A stretch of DNA of 64,000 bases from Bradyrhizobium sp. sBnM-33. GTDB lineage: Bacteria > Pseudomonadota > Alphaproteobacteria > Rhizobiales > Xanthobacteraceae. The position numbers and the translations under genes are program-made. The stretch spans positions 6,634,001 to 6,698,000 of the forward strand of contig NZ_CP136624.1 of assembly GCF_032917945.1 (NCBI RefSeq). Reading direction: 5' to 3'. Below, one piece after another: positions 9,791 to 17,279 of the stretch. Position 1 is the first letter of the stretch; each line of letters opens with the position of its first letter. The notes under the pieces are model-generated. The model was given only the letters and a program-made list of their open reading frames with translations, ran no database searches and had not been told where the DNA came from.

Positions 9791-10126
9791 ATGAGGAAGA
9801 TTGCGATCGGCCTATTGGCCGGCGCGGGCGCGCTCCTGGCCAGCAGCGCAAATGCGTCTGACATCTACACTGAGAACGAATATTCGAACTCCGACCTGAT
9901 ACAGCAGGTTCGCATGGTCTGTGACGATGATGGGCGTTGCTATCGCACCCGCGGCCGCAGCCGCGTGATCGTTCGCGATTCATATGCTTATGCGCCGCGC
10001 GAGCGATATATCGAGCGTCGACACTACTATCGCGATCGCGATTGGGACGACGGGCCGCGGGCCGGCGTTGGTTTCCGGGCACCTGGCGTAAGCGTGGGCG
10101 TCGGCGTGGACAGCCACCGCTGGTAG
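9791..10126 (+). CDS. Small exported protein, Arg/Tyr-rich
   Basis: This 111-residue protein begins with a Sec signal peptide (residues 1-22, ending SANAS). The mature part has a Cys pair (MVCDDDGRCYR) that could form a disulfide, followed by a strongly basic, tyrosine-rich segment (RERYIERRHYYRDRD) and a glycine-rich end. A GAGGAGGAA ribosome-binding site lies seven bases before the ATG. I recognise no domain; similar exported proteins are common hypotheticals in Bradyrhizobium. It is divergent from the DUF1236 gene across 180 bases. Function unknown. Confidence 0.7.
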   Translation: MRKIAIGLLAGAGALLASSANASDIYTENEYSNSDLIQQVRMVCDDDGRCYRTRGRSRVIVRDSYAYAPRERYIERRHYYRDRDWDDGPRAGVGFRAPGVSVGVGVDSHRW

Positions 10127-10195
10127 GACAAACGAGGAGAGACTTCGGGCTCGTCTGAGGTCTCTCCACCGCTGTTGGAATTTCATGCACCCACT

Positions 10196-10220
10196 GGAAC
10201 GGCGATCCGACATACCTGTT
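10196..10220 (+). promoter_or_regulatory. EcfG-like promoter, one mismatch
   Basis: GGAAC and TGTT are separated by 16 bases, against the alphaproteobacterial EcfG consensus GGAAC-N16/17-CGTT. The element ends 34 bases before the ATG of the CBS-domain gene and points toward it. Confidence 0.5.
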
Positions 10221-10254
10221 AGCGGGTGAAGAACCGGCAAGCGGAGAGGTTCAC

Positions 10255-10686
10255 ATGAAAGTTTCCGATGTGATGACACCCGAGGTTCAACTCTGCACTC
10301 CCGATGACACGTTAAGAGACGCCTCGCAGGCCATGGCGGCACTCGGTGTCGGGTTGCTCCCGGTAACGGACAATGAACGCCTGGTCGGCATGATCTCCGA
10401 CCGCGATATCGCGATCCGCGGGATCGGCATGGGCCGAGGCCCGGAGGCGCGGGTCGGTGACGTGATGACGGCCGACGTCAAGTATTGCTACGAAGACCAG
10501 GATCTCGACGAGGTGTGCGCCAACATGGGTGACATCCAGGTCCGTCGCCTGCCCGTGCTCAATCGCGACAAGCGGCTCGTCGGCATCATTGCGCTGGGCG
10601 ATATTGCGCTGGTGCAAGGCGGCAACGGGACGGGCGCGGCGTTAAGCCGAATTTCACGTCCCGGCGGGCAGCATGCGCAGGTTTGA
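10255..10686 (+). CDS. CBS-domain protein
   Basis: This 143-residue cytoplasmic protein is made of two CBS domains in tandem (about residues 1-58 and 66-125), with repeated motifs LPVTDNERLVGMISDRDIA and LPVLNRDKRLVGIIALGDIA. Paired CBS domains bind adenosyl nucleotides and act as energy or redox sensors; stand-alone versions in rhizobia are usually stress-induced. AAGCGGAGAGG precedes the ATG. The GGAAC element at 10196 suggests control by the general stress sigma factor. Confidence 0.85.
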   Translation: MKVSDVMTPEVQLCTPDDTLRDASQAMAALGVGLLPVTDNERLVGMISDRDIAIRGIGMGRGPEARVGDVMTADVKYCYEDQDLDEVCANMGDIQVRRLPVLNRDKRLVGIIALGDIALVQGGNGTGAALSRISRPGGQHAQV

Positions 10687-10719
10687 TCTGCGGGCCATTC
10701 CGTAGACGAGGGGACATGA

Positions 10720-10792
10720 ATGGCTCTTGAAAAGAAGGCCGCCTCGTGACCGGTACGGCTCCGGAATTGGCGAGGCCATCGCGCGCTCCTGA
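10720..10792 (+). pseudogene. Remnant of an SDR gene 5' end
   Basis: A GAGGGG ribosome-binding site and ATG at 10720 start MALEKKAA. A shift then gives LVTGTA and a second shift gives GIGEAIARS, which together make the N-terminal nucleotide-binding motif of a short-chain dehydrogenase (consensus VTGxxxGIG). The rest of the gene is absent: the next bases do not encode SDR sequence. It looks like a decayed fragment; translation would stop after nine codons. No other gene was found between 10687 and 11017 (331 bases). Confidence 0.5.
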
Positions 10793-10945
10793 CCAGGATC
10801 GGGATAACGATCGACGTCATGGAGGCGAGGAGCTCTTGACCAAGTCGCAGGAACAAATTCCGCTCGGAATGTAGCCGTCGCGTTCCCGCCTCCAACGGTC
10901 AGCTGCCGCTGGCATGGCGCCGCTGTCCGTTTTTATGAGATCGCA

Positions 10946-10971
10946 GGAACCCCGCTCAGCCGCCCGCCGTT
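10946..10971 (+). promoter_or_regulatory. EcfG-type promoter, perfect match
   Basis: GGAAC (10946-10950) and CGTT (10968-10971) are 17 bases apart, matching the EcfG (general stress sigma) consensus. The site points to the small ORF starting at 11018, 46 bases downstream, and supports that ORF being expressed. Confidence 0.6.
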
Positions 10972-11017
10972 CTAAATCATTCGGGGCCGGGAAACGCCGG
11001 CGGAGCGGCGATGAGCG

Positions 11018-11179
11018 ATGACACTGACATCCAGACCAACCTTCCCGCGGTACCGCAAGATCTCGCTGCCTCGAAATCTTGAGCGTTATCGATTTCGCGC
11101 GCTCGACGACTCCGGAGATGAATGGCTTGACGACTGGATGGTGGCCTATCCGGCCGCCGATCTAGCCCGGTCGGGCTGA
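11018..11179 (+). CDS. Small hypothetical protein, 53 residues
   Basis: The ORF encodes a basic N-terminus (RPTFPRYRKISLPRNLERYRF) and an acidic, tryptophan-containing C-terminus (DEWLDDWMVAYPAADL). GGCGGAG lies upstream, and a perfect EcfG-type promoter sits at 10946-10971. It ends four bases before the stop of the convergent DUF6496 gene. I recognise no family. The composition and promoter favour a real gene, but a shorter overlapping frame (ATG at 11011, 23 codons) cannot be excluded. Confidence 0.4.
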   Translation: MTLTSRPTFPRYRKISLPRNLERYRFRALDDSGDEWLDDWMVAYPAADLARSG

Positions 11180-11183
11180 GCCC

Positions 11184-11426
11184 TCAGGACTTCCGCCCGC
11201 GCTTCTTAGAACTCTTGCTCGAACGCTTCTTGCTCGACTTCTTGGGCACCTTGGCGCCCTCCCTTCTGGCTTCGGAGAGGCCGATTGCGATCGCCTGTTT
11301 TCTGCTCTTCACCTTCTTGCCCGATCGGCCGCTCTTCAACGTACCGGATTTGCGCTTCTTCATGGCGCGGCCGACTTTCTTCGATGCGCCCTTTGAATAT
11401 TTTCGTTTCTTCGCTTTCTTCGCCAT
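11184..11426 (-). CDS. DUF6496 lysine-rich small protein
   Basis: This 80-residue protein is extremely basic (Lys/Arg/Ser repeats resembling the histone H1 tail). The central SRKQAIAIGLSEARREGAK is the hallmark of DUF6496 proteins, which are short and widespread in rhizobia and often found with stress genes. A role in binding nucleic acid is likely from charge but not demonstrated. The start at 11426 follows a weak AGGA-like site. Confidence 0.75.
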   Translation of the reverse strand: MAKKAKKRKYSKGASKKVGRAMKKRKSGTLKSGRSGKKVKSRKQAIAIGLSEARREGAKVPKKSSKKRSSKSSKKRGRKS

Positions 11427-11513
11427 CTTGCTAGTCCTCGCTATTCAACAGTACGCACGGGACGCCGCGCTACCGGCGCTCCGTGCGACTCATGTCGGCA
11501 ATCGACCTTCTAA

Positions 11514-11619
11514 CTAATGCTTCCCGACGGTCGTTCCTGCTGCCATATCCTGCGCCATTTCGAGATGATGGCGCAGTGTCGGAAGCATCCCGTCCGCCCA
11601 CTCCTTCAATTTTCGGATG
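11514..11619 (-). pseudogene. Remnant of a DUF4142 protein C-terminus
   Basis: On the minus strand this stretch reads LKEWADGMLPTLRHHLEMAQ and ends MAAGTTVGKH before TAG at 11514. That is the characteristic last helix of DUF4142 (exported, ferritin-like helical) proteins. No start codon or upstream DUF4142 sequence is found in any frame to 11866, so only the last 33 codons survive. The 440-base stretch 11427-11866 otherwise shows no gene. A GGAAC-N17-AGTT match inside it (11512-11537) is probably accidental. Confidence 0.55.
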
Positions 11620-11866
11620 ACCCGTGACCTTTCGAGCAGCGAGCACTTTCTTTCTGTTGCCGGCTCACCGCAACAGCTCCGTATCAATCAGCGATACGCC
11701 CTCTGGTTCCTTTGCACGTTGCTTCGATCCCCACGGCAGGTTCGGCCGCGTCTCGCACTGCAGGAAATTCTCCTGCGTTTCGCGCCGCGTTGCCGCAAGG
11801 TATATGTCAGGGATCCGACAGACGATAACTCGTCGGCAGGTTAATCTCCGCAACGAGGTTAGCCAG

Positions 11867-12079
11867 ATGCTCGCCGCCCTCCTACCCATCGAATGTCCGC
11901 GTTGCGTCAGATGTCTGACTCGAATGCGATTGGCCAACGTTGTCTCCGGCGCCGACCGTTCCGAAAAGCGAACCTTCGAATGCGCAAAATGTAACGCCAC
12001 CGAAATCAGGTTCGTTGCAGATCCGCTCGATTCAGAAGAACTGAACCGCCTGACAGACAACATCAGGCCGCCGGCATGA
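11867..12079 (+). CDS. Small zinc-ribbon-like protein
   Basis: The ORF encodes 70 residues from the ATG at 11867, preceded by GAGG at a spacing of eight bases. Two cysteine pairs, CPRCVRC near residue 10 and CAKCN near residue 41, could form a zinc ribbon. The frame is open further upstream, but that part has no such features. The stop overlaps the start of a 30-codon membrane ORF in an ATGA junction. Similar short zinc-ribbon proteins are common hypotheticals in Bradyrhizobium; function unknown. Confidence 0.6.
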   Translation: MLAALLPIECPRCVRCLTRMRLANVVSGADRSEKRTFECAKCNATEIRFVADPLDSEELNRLTDNIRPPA

Positions 12080-12168
12080 ACCTGACGCGGACTGTGATGC
12101 GGATCGGAGTGTCCTGCGCACTTGTGGCCTTCAGTGCGGTCGGCCTCTTGATCAGACATATGGCTTGA
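12076..12168 (+). CDS. Very small single-pass membrane protein, 30 residues
   Basis: This ORF overlaps the zinc-ribbon stop by four bases (ATGA), a typical translational-coupling arrangement. After a basic N-terminus (MNLTRTVMRIG) it has one hydrophobic segment (VSCALVAFSAVGLLI) long enough to cross the membrane, ending RHMA. It ends five bases before the next gene, so three genes (11867-12485) may form one operon. It resembles no family I know. Confidence 0.4.
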   Translation: MNLTRTVMRIGVSCALVAFSAVGLLIRHMA

Positions 12169-12173
12169 AGTGA

Positions 12174-12485
12174 ATGACGTTGCTGCCCGCGATTTTTACC
12201 CTGGATATCGGCGGAAGACCCACCCTCGCTTTCGAAGCCAAGAACTTGCGGGAATCCCAGCAGCTCTGTCACGAGCATTGGCTGCGTGAGGACATAGCCG
12301 GCCTGATGTCGAACGGTGCACCTCTATGGGATGGCAAGGCGCGGCTCCGGGCCCGACGCTCGACCGAGAACGAAATCGCCATGTACCGGGAAGCCGCACG
12401 GGATGCCGCGCAGCCGCAGGAAGAGTTGCTGCTGGCCTTTCTCGTGGAACTGGACGACCTAGAAGAGGCGCCGGACCGCGCCTGA
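12174..12485 (+). CDS. Conserved hypothetical protein, 103 residues
   Basis: The protein starts LLPAIFTLDIGGRPTLAFEA and contains LCHEHWLREDIAGLMSNG and LWDGKARLRAR; it ends in an acidic LLLAFLVELDD stretch. I know this pattern as a recurrent uncharacterised protein in Bradyrhizobium stress regions, but not a function. No signal peptide or membrane segment. It follows the 30-residue membrane ORF closely and is probably cotranscribed with it. Confidence 0.6.
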   Translation: MTLLPAIFTLDIGGRPTLAFEAKNLRESQQLCHEHWLREDIAGLMSNGAPLWDGKARLRARRSTENEIAMYREAARDAAQPQEELLLAFLVELDDLEEAPDRA

Positions 12486-12492
12486 CATTCAC

Positions 12493-12606
12493 TCAGGTCT
12501 CATTTTCGAATGGCCGCAACCACTCCTCTGCAGTCACCTCTGCCGTCCTGTTCCTCACGCCGATCAGATGCCGGAACAACTCAGCCTCGCCGATCATTCT
12601 CATCAT
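12493..12606 (-). CDS. Possible small protein, 37 residues
   Basis: From ATG at 12606 the minus strand encodes an amphipathic sequence (IGEAELFRHLIGVRNRTAEV, then TAEEWLRPFENET). The residue pattern looks protein-like, with no rare codons, but there is no good ribosome-binding site and the frame continues upstream without an obvious boundary. Listed with low confidence. Confidence 0.3.
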   Translation of the reverse strand: MMRMIGEAELFRHLIGVRNRTAEVTAEEWLRPFENET

Positions 12607-12629
12607 CAACTGATGCGGAGGGCTTTGGA

Positions 12630-12716
12630 ATGAAAACGCTGGCGCGGCATCGCAACGGCGACGTTTGCCGCGAGCACGAGAAGGACGGCTGCACCAAGGT
12701 CGTCCTGAAGCCGTGA
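12630..12716 (+). CDS. Possible small protein, 28 residues
   Basis: GGAGGG lies seven bases before an ATG that opens a 28-codon frame (begins MKTLARHRNGDVCREHEKDG). It ends four bases before the ATG of the DUF72 gene, so it could be a leader ORF of that gene. The good ribosome-binding site is the main support; the product has no recognisable features beyond two cysteines. Confidence 0.3.
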   Translation: MKTLARHRNGDVCREHEKDGCTKVVLKP

Positions 12717-12720
12717 TGCC

Positions 12721-13443
12721 ATGCCGCGCGTCCTGATCGGCACGTCGGGTTGGCACTACGATTCCTGGCGCGGACCGTTTTTTCCCAAGGGACTGCCGCT
12801 CAAGGAGCAATTGAAATTTTACGCCGGTCAATTCCCGACCACCGAATTGAACGGGGTGTTTTACCGGACGCCGACGCCGGAGGCGGTAAAGGGCTGGCGT
12901 GCGCAGACAGGAAGCGATTTCGTATTCGCCTGGAAGGCATCCAAGTTCATCACGCATTGGAAGCGGCTCTCGGAGAATTCGGTCAACAGCCTCGAGCTAC
13001 TCGAAAGCCGGCTCTCCCTGCTCGGCAGGAAGGCGGGGCCGGTGCTGTTTCAGCTACCACCGAATTTCCAGGCCAACGCCGACCGGCTTGCCTCGTTCTT
13101 CAAGCTGCTCTCGAGGAAGCGCCGGTACAGCTTCGAATTCAGGCATCCGAGTTGGTACGAGCCCAGCATCACCCGGCTGCTGCGCGAGCAAAACATCTCG
13201 CTTTGCATTTCCGACCATCATGACGCGCCGGCACCATGGAAGCGCACCGCCGATTTCGTCTACGTCCGCGGGCATGGGCCCGGCGGCCGCTACAAGGACC
13301 ACTATGGCGAGGCCGCCCTTGCTGATTGGGCCCGTCGCATCAAGTCCTGGAAAAGGCAGGGCTGCGACGTCTTCGTCTATTTCGACAACGACCAGAAGAG
13401 CGCCGCGCCGGCCGATGCCCGGCGCCTGATCGAGCTAATGTGA
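12721..13443 (+). CDS. DUF72 family protein
   Basis: The 240-residue protein belongs to the DUF72 (YecE-like) family, which has a TIM-barrel fold and no settled function. Diagnostic motifs are IGTSGWHYDSWRGPFFP at the start, TTELNGVFYRTP near residue 42, FVFAWKASKFITHWKRL and GPVLFQLPPNF in the middle, SFEFRHPSW near residue 138 and VYFDNDQKSAAPADA at the end. Length is usual for the family. It lies within the stress-gene island; DUF72 genes often do in rhizobia. Confidence 0.85.
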   Translation: MPRVLIGTSGWHYDSWRGPFFPKGLPLKEQLKFYAGQFPTTELNGVFYRTPTPEAVKGWRAQTGSDFVFAWKASKFITHWKRLSENSVNSLELLESRLSLLGRKAGPVLFQLPPNFQANADRLASFFKLLSRKRRYSFEFRHPSWYEPSITRLLREQNISLCISDHHDAPAPWKRTADFVYVRGHGPGGRYKDHYGEAALADWARRIKSWKRQGCDVFVYFDNDQKSAAPADARRLIELM

Positions 13444-13467
13444 CACGCCTGATCGCGGTAAAGCCCG

Positions 13468-13492
13468 GGAACCAAGGCGTCGATCTGTCGTT
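13468..13492 (+). promoter_or_regulatory. EcfG-type promoter, perfect match
   Basis: GGAAC (13468-13472) and CGTT (13489-13492) are separated by 16 bases. The element is 38 bases upstream of the FAD-Rieske gene and correctly oriented. Confidence 0.65.
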
Positions 13493-13530
13493 GGCCCTTT
13501 GAACTATTTTTCTGGTTATCGGGTTTTCGG

Positions 13531-15069
13531 ATGAGCCATTTCGCCGATCGCCGCAGCAGGTCGCTGTGGATGGACGTTGTGGTCGCCCCCAATGCAGCAC
13601 CGCTGCAGGGCGACAGGGAATGCGACGTCGTCGTCATTGGCGCTGGCATCGCAGGAATCTCCACCGCATACGAACTCGCGATCGAAGGCTCACGCGTCAT
13701 GGTGATCGATCGCGGTGATATCGCCGGCGGCATGACGGCGCGAACCACGGCGCATCTCGGCTCACCGTGCGACGATCTGATCTCAGCGATGATCGGAATC
13801 CGCGGCGCAGAACTTTCGCGTCTGTTCAATGAAAGCCAGGCGGCTGCGATCGATCGCATCGAGGAGGTGCAGAACAAGGAATCCATCGATTGCGATTTCC
13901 GTCGGCTCGACGGCTATCTCTTTCAGGCGCTCAATACCGATTCGAAAATCATCGAGGACGAACTTGAAGCGGCCCGCAAGGTTGGCGTGCCCGCCCATCG
14001 GCTGGTCGGCGTCCCCTTCTCTCACTGCGAGCAACAACACGTGTTGCGCTACCCGCGGCAGGGTACGTTTCATCCTCTCAAATATCTCAAGGGGATTGCC
14101 GCGATCATCGAAGCGAAGGGCGGGACGTTCCACGCCGGAACGGTGGTCGAGTCCATCGAGGAGCGTGACGATGGCAAGGTGGTCGTCTCAACCGGCGGGG
14201 CCAAAGTCGTTGCCGGCGCGGCGGTCGTGGCGACGAACTCACCGATCGTGGATCGATTTGCCCTGCACACCAAGATGGCGCCCTATCGCACCTATGCAAT
14301 GGCATTCTCGATCCGGAAGGGAACGGTCCCGGACGCGCTGTATTGGGACACGCTAGATCCCTATCATTACGTGCGGCTGCAGCCCGGCGAGGATCAGGCC
14401 GATTATCTCATTGTCGGCGGTGAAGATCACAAGAGTGGTGAAGCCGACGATGCCGAGATGCGTTTTCAGGCCCTCGAAGCCTGGACGCGCAACCTTATCC
14501 CTGACGTCCAGGAGGCTACCCACCGCTGGTCGGGGCAAGTTCTCGAGACCATCGACTATGCGGGTTTCATCGGCAGGAATCCGGGGAACGAGAATATCTA
14601 TGTGCACACCGGCGATTCCGGCCAGGGCATGACACACGGAGTGGCGGGCGCCATGATCAACGCAGCATTGATCCTGGGCCGCGACGCCAAATGGGCCGAG
14701 GTCTACCAGCCGTCGCGCAAGACCCCTGCCGCCATCGGTAATTTCCTGAAAGAGAACCTGACCCCGGTGAAGAATTTCGCCGAATATCTCGCGCCGGGCG
14801 AATTAAATTCGGTGAGCGACTTGAGGGCCGGACACGGCGCCATCATACGGCACGGCCTCAGCAAGATCGCCGCCTATCGCGATTCTTCTGGCCAACTCTA
14901 TACCCGTTCGGCCGCTTGCACGCATGTCGGCTGCCACCTGCACTGGAATTCGTTCGAGACATGCTGGGACTGCCCGTGCCACGGATCTCATTTCGCCATC
15001 GATGGGACGCCACTCAACGCTCCCGCGGTCGGCCCGCTGGCCGAGGTTGACATCGAGGATCAACCATAA
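13531..15069 (+). CDS. FAD-dependent oxidoreductase with C-terminal Rieske [2Fe-2S] domain
   Basis: The 512-residue protein combines a DAO-type flavin domain (CDVVVIGAGIAGISTAYELA near residue 30; GxGxxG present) with a Rieske domain at the end. The Rieske ligands are visible as CTH at residue 463 and CPCH fifteen residues later. A region near residue 355 (YVHTGDSGQGMTHG) is the second FAD contact. Substrate unknown. No signal peptide. A perfect EcfG-type promoter precedes it, so it is probably a stress-induced redox enzyme. It is convergent with a thioredoxin-reductase-like gene 15 bases away. YhfW-type FAD-Rieske proteins are the closest group I know. Confidence 0.85.
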   Translation: MSHFADRRSRSLWMDVVVAPNAAPLQGDRECDVVVIGAGIAGISTAYELAIEGSRVMVIDRGDIAGGMTARTTAHLGSPCDDLISAMIGIRGAELSRLFNESQAAAIDRIEEVQNKESIDCDFRRLDGYLFQALNTDSKIIEDELEAARKVGVPAHRLVGVPFSHCEQQHVLRYPRQGTFHPLKYLKGIAAIIEAKGGTFHAGTVVESIEERDDGKVVVSTGGAKVVAGAAVVATNSPIVDRFALHTKMAPYRTYAMAFSIRKGTVPDALYWDTLDPYHYVRLQPGEDQADYLIVGGEDHKSGEADDAEMRFQALEAWTRNLIPDVQEATHRWSGQVLETIDYAGFIGRNPGNENIYVHTGDSGQGMTHGVAGAMINAALILGRDAKWAEVYQPSRKTPAAIGNFLKENLTPVKNFAEYLAPGELNSVSDLRAGHGAIIRHGLSKIAAYRDSSGQLYTRSAACTHVGCHLHWNSFETCWDCPCHGSHFAIDGTPLNAPAVGPLAEVDIEDQP

Positions 15070-15084
15070 ACTCCCGGGTTGCCA

Positions 15085-15996
15085 TCAGCGGAAATTGCGC
15101 GGCAGGCTGTTGTGGATATCGGTGGCGGCGACGGCCGCGTGACCTGTTGCGACCGCGATCTGGTGCAGGTCTGAAACGGCATCTCCGACGGCGTACAATC
15201 CCGGCACATTCGTGCGTTGATGTGCATCGACTTCGAGACAGCCGGTATCGTTGTGGCGGGCACCGAGTTTCCGTCCCAACTCGGAGCGCACTTCACAGCC
15301 CAAGACCGGATAGATCACGTCGAAACCTTCGACCGTTCCATCGCTCAGCGACACGATCATTTGCTTGTCCTGCCTGCGGAAGCCTACCGCGCGGGCCTTG
15401 GGCAAGCGAATGCCTGCTTCCGACAACTCGCGGGAGAGCGGCTCGCCGCAGTCCTTGCCGTCCAGCGTCAGCAGCGTGACCTGTCTGGAATAGGTGCGCA
15501 GAAACAGCGCTTTTGTGCCCGCGTCATCGGCGCTGCCCAACACACCGATACGCAGGTCAGATGCCTCGAACCCGTCGCATATCGGACAGTATCGAACCAG
15601 CCCATAGCCTACGGCCTCTCGCAGATCGGGATCGCCGAGGTCGCGATCGACCAATCCGCTTGCCATCACGGCCCGCCTTGCTCCGATGATTCCCCGGGAA
15701 TATCTCGCCTCGAACCCGCCCTCAACGCGTTGCAGTTCCGCAATCCAGTCACCGATGATCTCGACGCCGTAGGTCTTTGCCTGCGAGGTGAGCGCCTCAA
15801 GCAGGCTTGTGCCGGCAATTCCATCCGCGAAGCCCGGATAGTTGTGCGTCTCCGGAATCAGCGCTGCCCGGCTTTTCCCGCTATCGACGACGACGACTTT
15901 GCGCCGATATCGCGCCAGATAGATCGCGCAGGTCAACCCCGCCGGTCCACCGCCGACGATCAGCGCATCAAGATCTCCGGGTTCAACTTCTGGCAT
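15085..15996 (-). CDS. Thioredoxin-reductase-like FAD/NAD(P) oxidoreductase
   Basis: This 303-residue flavoprotein has the FAD motif [17 protein letters not shown] (residues 14-30), a redox-active CPIC at 137-140, and the C-terminal FAD motif [14 protein letters not shown]. The layout is that of bacterial thioredoxin reductases (TrxB-like), with a shorter sequence between domains. Whether the partner is thioredoxin is open; several paralogues with this architecture reduce other proteins. It is convergent with the FAD-Rieske gene and 159 bases from the divergent CsbD gene. Confidence 0.8.
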   Translation of the reverse strand: MPEVEPGDLDALIVGGGPAGLTCAIYLARYRRKVVVVDSGKSRAALIPETHNYPGFADGIAGTSLLEALTSQAKTYGVEIIGDWIAELQRVEGGFEARYSRGIIGARRAVMASGLVDRDLGDPDLREAVGYGLVRYCPICDGFEASDLRIGVLGSADDAGTKALFLRTYSRQVTLLTLDGKDCGEPLSRELSEAGIRLPKARAVGFRRQDKQMIVSLSDGTVEGFDVIYPVLGCEVRSELGRKLGARHNDTGCLEVDAHQRTNVPGLYAVGDAVSDLHQIAVATGHAAVAATDIHNSLPRNFR

Positions 15997-16155
15997 TCCT
16001 TCACCGCTCTCCCTGGCGAACCAAGCGCGATGAGTATCGCAACGTTCCTACGCGCCGGTTGCGAGGGGGACATCGGCATGGCTGAGCGCACAGGAACGAA
16101 GGCGGCGGTCGGACATTGACTTGGACCAGACCCCACCACAGCGCAGGTCACGATT

Positions 16156-16335
16156 ATGGGTACCATTAAACGGACGACCCGCCGAGTTGCGGGGAAGACC
16201 AAGGAAGTCATCGCCGAAGTCGTCGGCGACGGTAAGTTGCAAGAGGAAGCTAAGGCGGAACAGCGCAAGAGCGAGGATGAGGATAAGGAACCCAGCGAGC
16301 TCAATCCGTTGGGAAACCTCCACCGCCTCACCTAA
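16156..16335 (+). CDS. CsbD-like stress protein
   Basis: A 59-residue protein starts at the ATG at 16156. The segment GKTKEVIAEVVGDGKLQEEA followed by KAEQRKSE matches the CsbD family core (usually xGxxKExxGxxxxDxxLxxEG). CsbD proteins are small, hydrophilic and induced by general stress in many bacteria; the molecular role is unknown. It ends 50 bases before the SDR gene and is likely cotranscribed with it. Confidence 0.75.
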   Translation: MGTIKRTTRRVAGKTKEVIAEVVGDGKLQEEAKAEQRKSEDEDKEPSELNPLGNLHRLT

Positions 16336-16385
16336 CCGCGGCACCAGGGCTGCGGCGCCGGCGACGCTTTTAGGAGAGAGATACA

Positions 16386-17243
16386 ATGCTGCACTATCCG
16401 CGGCCACCTTTTCCCAGCCAGCATCAGCCGATGCCGGGCACGACCGGCGCGATGAATCCGCTGCCTGATCATGGCGAAACTTCCTACAAGGGCAACGGCC
16501 GGCTCAACGGCAAAAAGGCGGTCATCACCGGGGGTGATAGCGGCATCGGCCGCGCGGTCGCTATTGCGTTCGCCAGGGAGGGAGCCGACATCTTGATCTC
16601 CTATCTCGAGGAGCACGAGGATGCTCGCGAAACCGAACGGCTGGTGACGGAAGCAGGCCGCAAGGCCGTTCTTGTTTCGGGCGACATCCAGCACCCCGAT
16701 CACTGCCGCGCCGTGATTGCCAAGGCCGTCTCCGAGCTCGGCAGCATCGACATTCTAGTCAACAACGCCGCACATCAGGCCAGCTTCAAGTCCATCGAGG
16801 ATATCAGCGACGAGGAATGGGAGTTGACCTTCAAGGTCAACATCCATGCGATGTTCTATCTCACCAAGGCGGCCGTACCCCTTATGAAACCGGGAAGCTG
16901 CATCATCAACACCGCATCGATCAATTCGGATGTGCCCAACCCTAGCCTGCTGGCCTATGCGACGACCAAGGGAGCGATCCACAATTTCACGGCAGGGCTG
17001 GCGCAGATGCTGGCCGAGAAGGGCATCCGCGCCAATGCGGTCGCGCCCGGGCCGATCTGGACGCCGCTCATTCCCTCTACCCTGCCGGAAGAGTCCGTGG
17101 AGAACTTCGGCAAACAGGTTCCGATGCAGCGGCCCGGGCAGCCCGTCGAACTGGCTACCGCCTACGTCATGCTGGCCGATCCGCTGTCCAGCTACGTCTC
17201 CGGCGCGACGATTGCGGTTACCGGTGGAAAGCCGTTCCTGTAA
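16386..17243 (+). CDS. SDR-family oxidoreductase (YghA/general-stress-39 type)
   Basis: The 285-residue protein is a short-chain dehydrogenase with an N-terminal extension of about 40 residues, as in YghA and general stress protein 39. It has the cofactor motif ITGGDSGIGRAVAIAF near residue 46, LVNNAAHQ near 123, catalytic Tyr191 in YATTKGA and the PG motif VAPGPIWTPL. Such proteins use NAD(P) and an unidentified alcohol or aldehyde. It follows the csbD-like gene, another stress gene. An AGGAGAG ribosome-binding site precedes the ATG. Confidence 0.85.
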   Translation: MLHYPRPPFPSQHQPMPGTTGAMNPLPDHGETSYKGNGRLNGKKAVITGGDSGIGRAVAIAFAREGADILISYLEEHEDARETERLVTEAGRKAVLVSGDIQHPDHCRAVIAKAVSELGSIDILVNNAAHQASFKSIEDISDEEWELTFKVNIHAMFYLTKAAVPLMKPGSCIINTASINSDVPNPSLLAYATTKGAIHNFTAGLAQMLAEKGIRANAVAPGPIWTPLIPSTLPEESVENFGKQVPMQRPGQPVELATAYVMLADPLSSYVSGATIAVTGGKPFL

Positions 17244-17279
17244 CGAACGAACCGGCTGACTGCGGCAGCCGAGGCCGCG

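Noticed and set aside
11512..11537. GGAAC-N17-AGTT on the minus strand, considered as a DUF6496 promoter.
   Set aside because: It overlaps the DUF4142 remnant and has a mismatch in the -10; more likely coincidental.
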